Below, piece by piece: positions 12,776-13,576 of a stretch of DNA of 13,576 nucleotides. How positions within the stretch are numbered: position 1 is the stretch's first letter; every line of letters starts with the position of its first letter. The position numbers and the translations under genes are program-made. The notes below the pieces were generated by a model. It saw only the letters and a program-made list of their open reading frames with translations, had not been told where the DNA came from and did not search any database. Source of the DNA: Streptococcus constellatus (GTDB lineage: Bacteria; Bacillota; Bacilli; Lactobacillales; Streptococcaceae). Location: the NCBI RefSeq assembly GCF_902167705.1, contig NZ_CABHMZ010000009.1, positions 1 to 13,576 on the forward strand. Direction: 5' to 3'.

Positions 12776-13396
12776 TTATGCTATTCTTTTAGCAATCATC
12801 ACACCAACCGGTGCAAGACCTCCATGTACCAATTTCATTTCAATTACTGAAAATCCATATTTCTCAATAAAATCTTCAAATTGCTTTATATCCCATTCTT
12901 TATACATCTTAAACCCTAAAATAGACATCAAGCTTTTTATAATTTTACTTTGCTTTCCCTCTTTCCACAGAAAAGTAGGAGCAAACAAAACACCATTAGA
13001 TTTTAACACTCTATATATTTCTTTCATTGCCTTATCCGGATTAGGCATAATATGAAGTGCATTAGCGATTACCACACAATCAAATTCTCCATCTGCAAAT
13101 GATAATGTTGTTGCATCGGCTATTTCAAATGTAAGGTTTTCGTATTCTCCATGCTTTCTTGCTTCCAAAATCATTCGTTCAGAAAAATCTGTTCCAATCC
13201 AACTTTTGACATGTTTTGAAAGACTAAATGACAATTGCCCTGAGCCACAAGCAAGTTCAAGTACATTCATGTCTTTATTCAAATAAGGACAAATATATCC
13301 ACAAACTTTATCATAAACTCCTTTATCTTTTCTCATAAAAGGAGCATATAGCTTGGCAAATTTATCCCAAAATTTTTTATTGCTTTTATCACCCAC
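12776..13396 (-). CDS. Class I SAM-dependent methyltransferase
   Basis: Motif I VLELACGSGQLS near residues 46-57, then GTDFSERMILEARK (motif II region), ADATTLSFADGEFDCVV (motifs III-IV) and LHIMPNPDKAMKEIYRVLKSNGVLF, typical of small UbiE/MerR-linked methyltransferases acting on small molecules. The substrate is unknown. I prefer GTG 13396 (206 residues), which lies 8 bases after AAAGGAG; the upstream GTG at 13405 overlaps that motif. It lies between an IS30-type end and the repA operon and is not part of the usual backbone, so it is probably accessory. Confidence 0.85.
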   Translation of the reverse strand: MGDKSNKKFWDKFAKLYAPFMRKDKGVYDKVCGYICPYLNKDMNVLELACGSGQLSFSLSKHVKSWIGTDFSERMILEARKHGEYENLTFEIADATTLSFADGEFDCVVIANALHIMPNPDKAMKEIYRVLKSNGVLFAPTFLWKEGKQSKIIKSLMSILGFKMYKEWDIKQFEDFIEKYGFSVIEMKLVHGGLAPVGVMIAKRIA

Positions 13397-13467
13397 TGTC
13401 AACACTCCTTTTAATATATATTATCTTGTCGATCATTTATATTGACCTTATTTTCTCATTTATACTT

Positions 13468-13493
13468 GATAAATTGTAAAATATAGTTCAACA
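13468..13493 (+). repeat. Left terminal inverted repeat of the IS30-type element
   Basis: Pairs with 62-87 (20 of 26 bases, GATAAATTG outside and CAACA inside) and lies about 70 bases before the transposase start at 13562. Confidence 0.75.
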
Positions 13494-13561
13494 AAAAATC
13501 TCATAGCGTTTCATTGGTGTAAACTGTAAGTAACCACACAAACAGAACCCGAGGAAAAACT

Positions 13562-13576
13562 ATGAGCTACTCCCAT
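13562..13576 (+). CDS. IS30-family transposase, first five codons
   Basis: ATG after GAGG gives MSYSH before the window ends, in keeping with the common MSYSHLT-type start of IS30 transposases. The call depends on the inverted repeat upstream and on the matching C-terminal end at 1-60. Confidence 0.6.

Noticed and set aside
13397..13405. Upstream GTG start of the methyltransferase
   Set aside because: It overlaps the AAAGGAG motif, which has ideal spacing to the GTG at 13396.

Overview
The window looks like DNA from a low-GC Gram-positive anaerobe (Bacillota, Clostridia/Tissierellia type). The grounds are the AT-rich composition, strong AGGAGG-type ribosome binding sites, and gene families typical of clostridial conjugative and mobilizable elements (RepA_N initiator, DnaC-like ATPase, PcfB, VirD4, TnpX-type serine recombinase, TnpW, DUF3847, MobA/MobL). 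No ribosomal or housekeeping gene is present, so the species cannot be named. Every complete gene is on the minus strand; only the two partial IS ends are on the plus strand.

Layout from right to left, the direction of transcription: (1) 13468-13576 is the left end of an IS30-type insertion sequence. (2) 12776-13396 is a SAM-dependent methyltransferase followed by a terminator. (3) 12670-10235 is the repA - dnaC-like - pcfB - virD4 backbone of a Tn1549/CTn-type conjugative element, with all three junctions overlapping by 4 bp. (4) virD4 is broken after codon 110, and its remainder lies about 7.3 kb away at 2973-1522. (5) 2977-10246 is a nested 7,270-bp mobilizable transposon. It carries a large serine recombinase, a TnpW-like protein, a DUF3847 protein, an oriT with an exact IncQ/MobQ-type nick core, a MobA/MobL relaxase, and a cargo module of a WYL regulator, a zinc-ribbon protein, a ClbS/DfsB-like protein and an SPL-like radical SAM enzyme. 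(6) 1443-248 encodes a TIR-domain protein of probable defence type, split by a -1 frameshift at a run of seven A. (7) 1-87 is the right end of an IS30-type element.

The main result is the nesting. Both ends of the inner element share the 4-bp core TGGG (minus strand). Removing the element with one core copy rejoins virD4 in frame, giving a 593-residue coupling protein with an uninterrupted ...GSARWGTTKD... stretch. Joining the two element ends in a circle puts a perfect TTGACA exactly 17 bp from CATAAT, directly upstream of the recombinase gene, so a promoter for the recombinase appears to form only in the excised circle. Excision should therefore both switch on the recombinase and restore the coupling protein that a MobQ relaxosome would need for transfer.

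The cargo appears to be a small regulon. The WYL regulator gene and the three-gene cargo operon each have a TGACA-N5-TGTCA palindrome at the same distance from a TATAAT box. A ClbS/DfsB-like protein (ClbS protects against the genotoxin colibactin) next to a relative of spore photoproduct lyase suggests a genotoxin or DNA-damage response, but that role is inferred.
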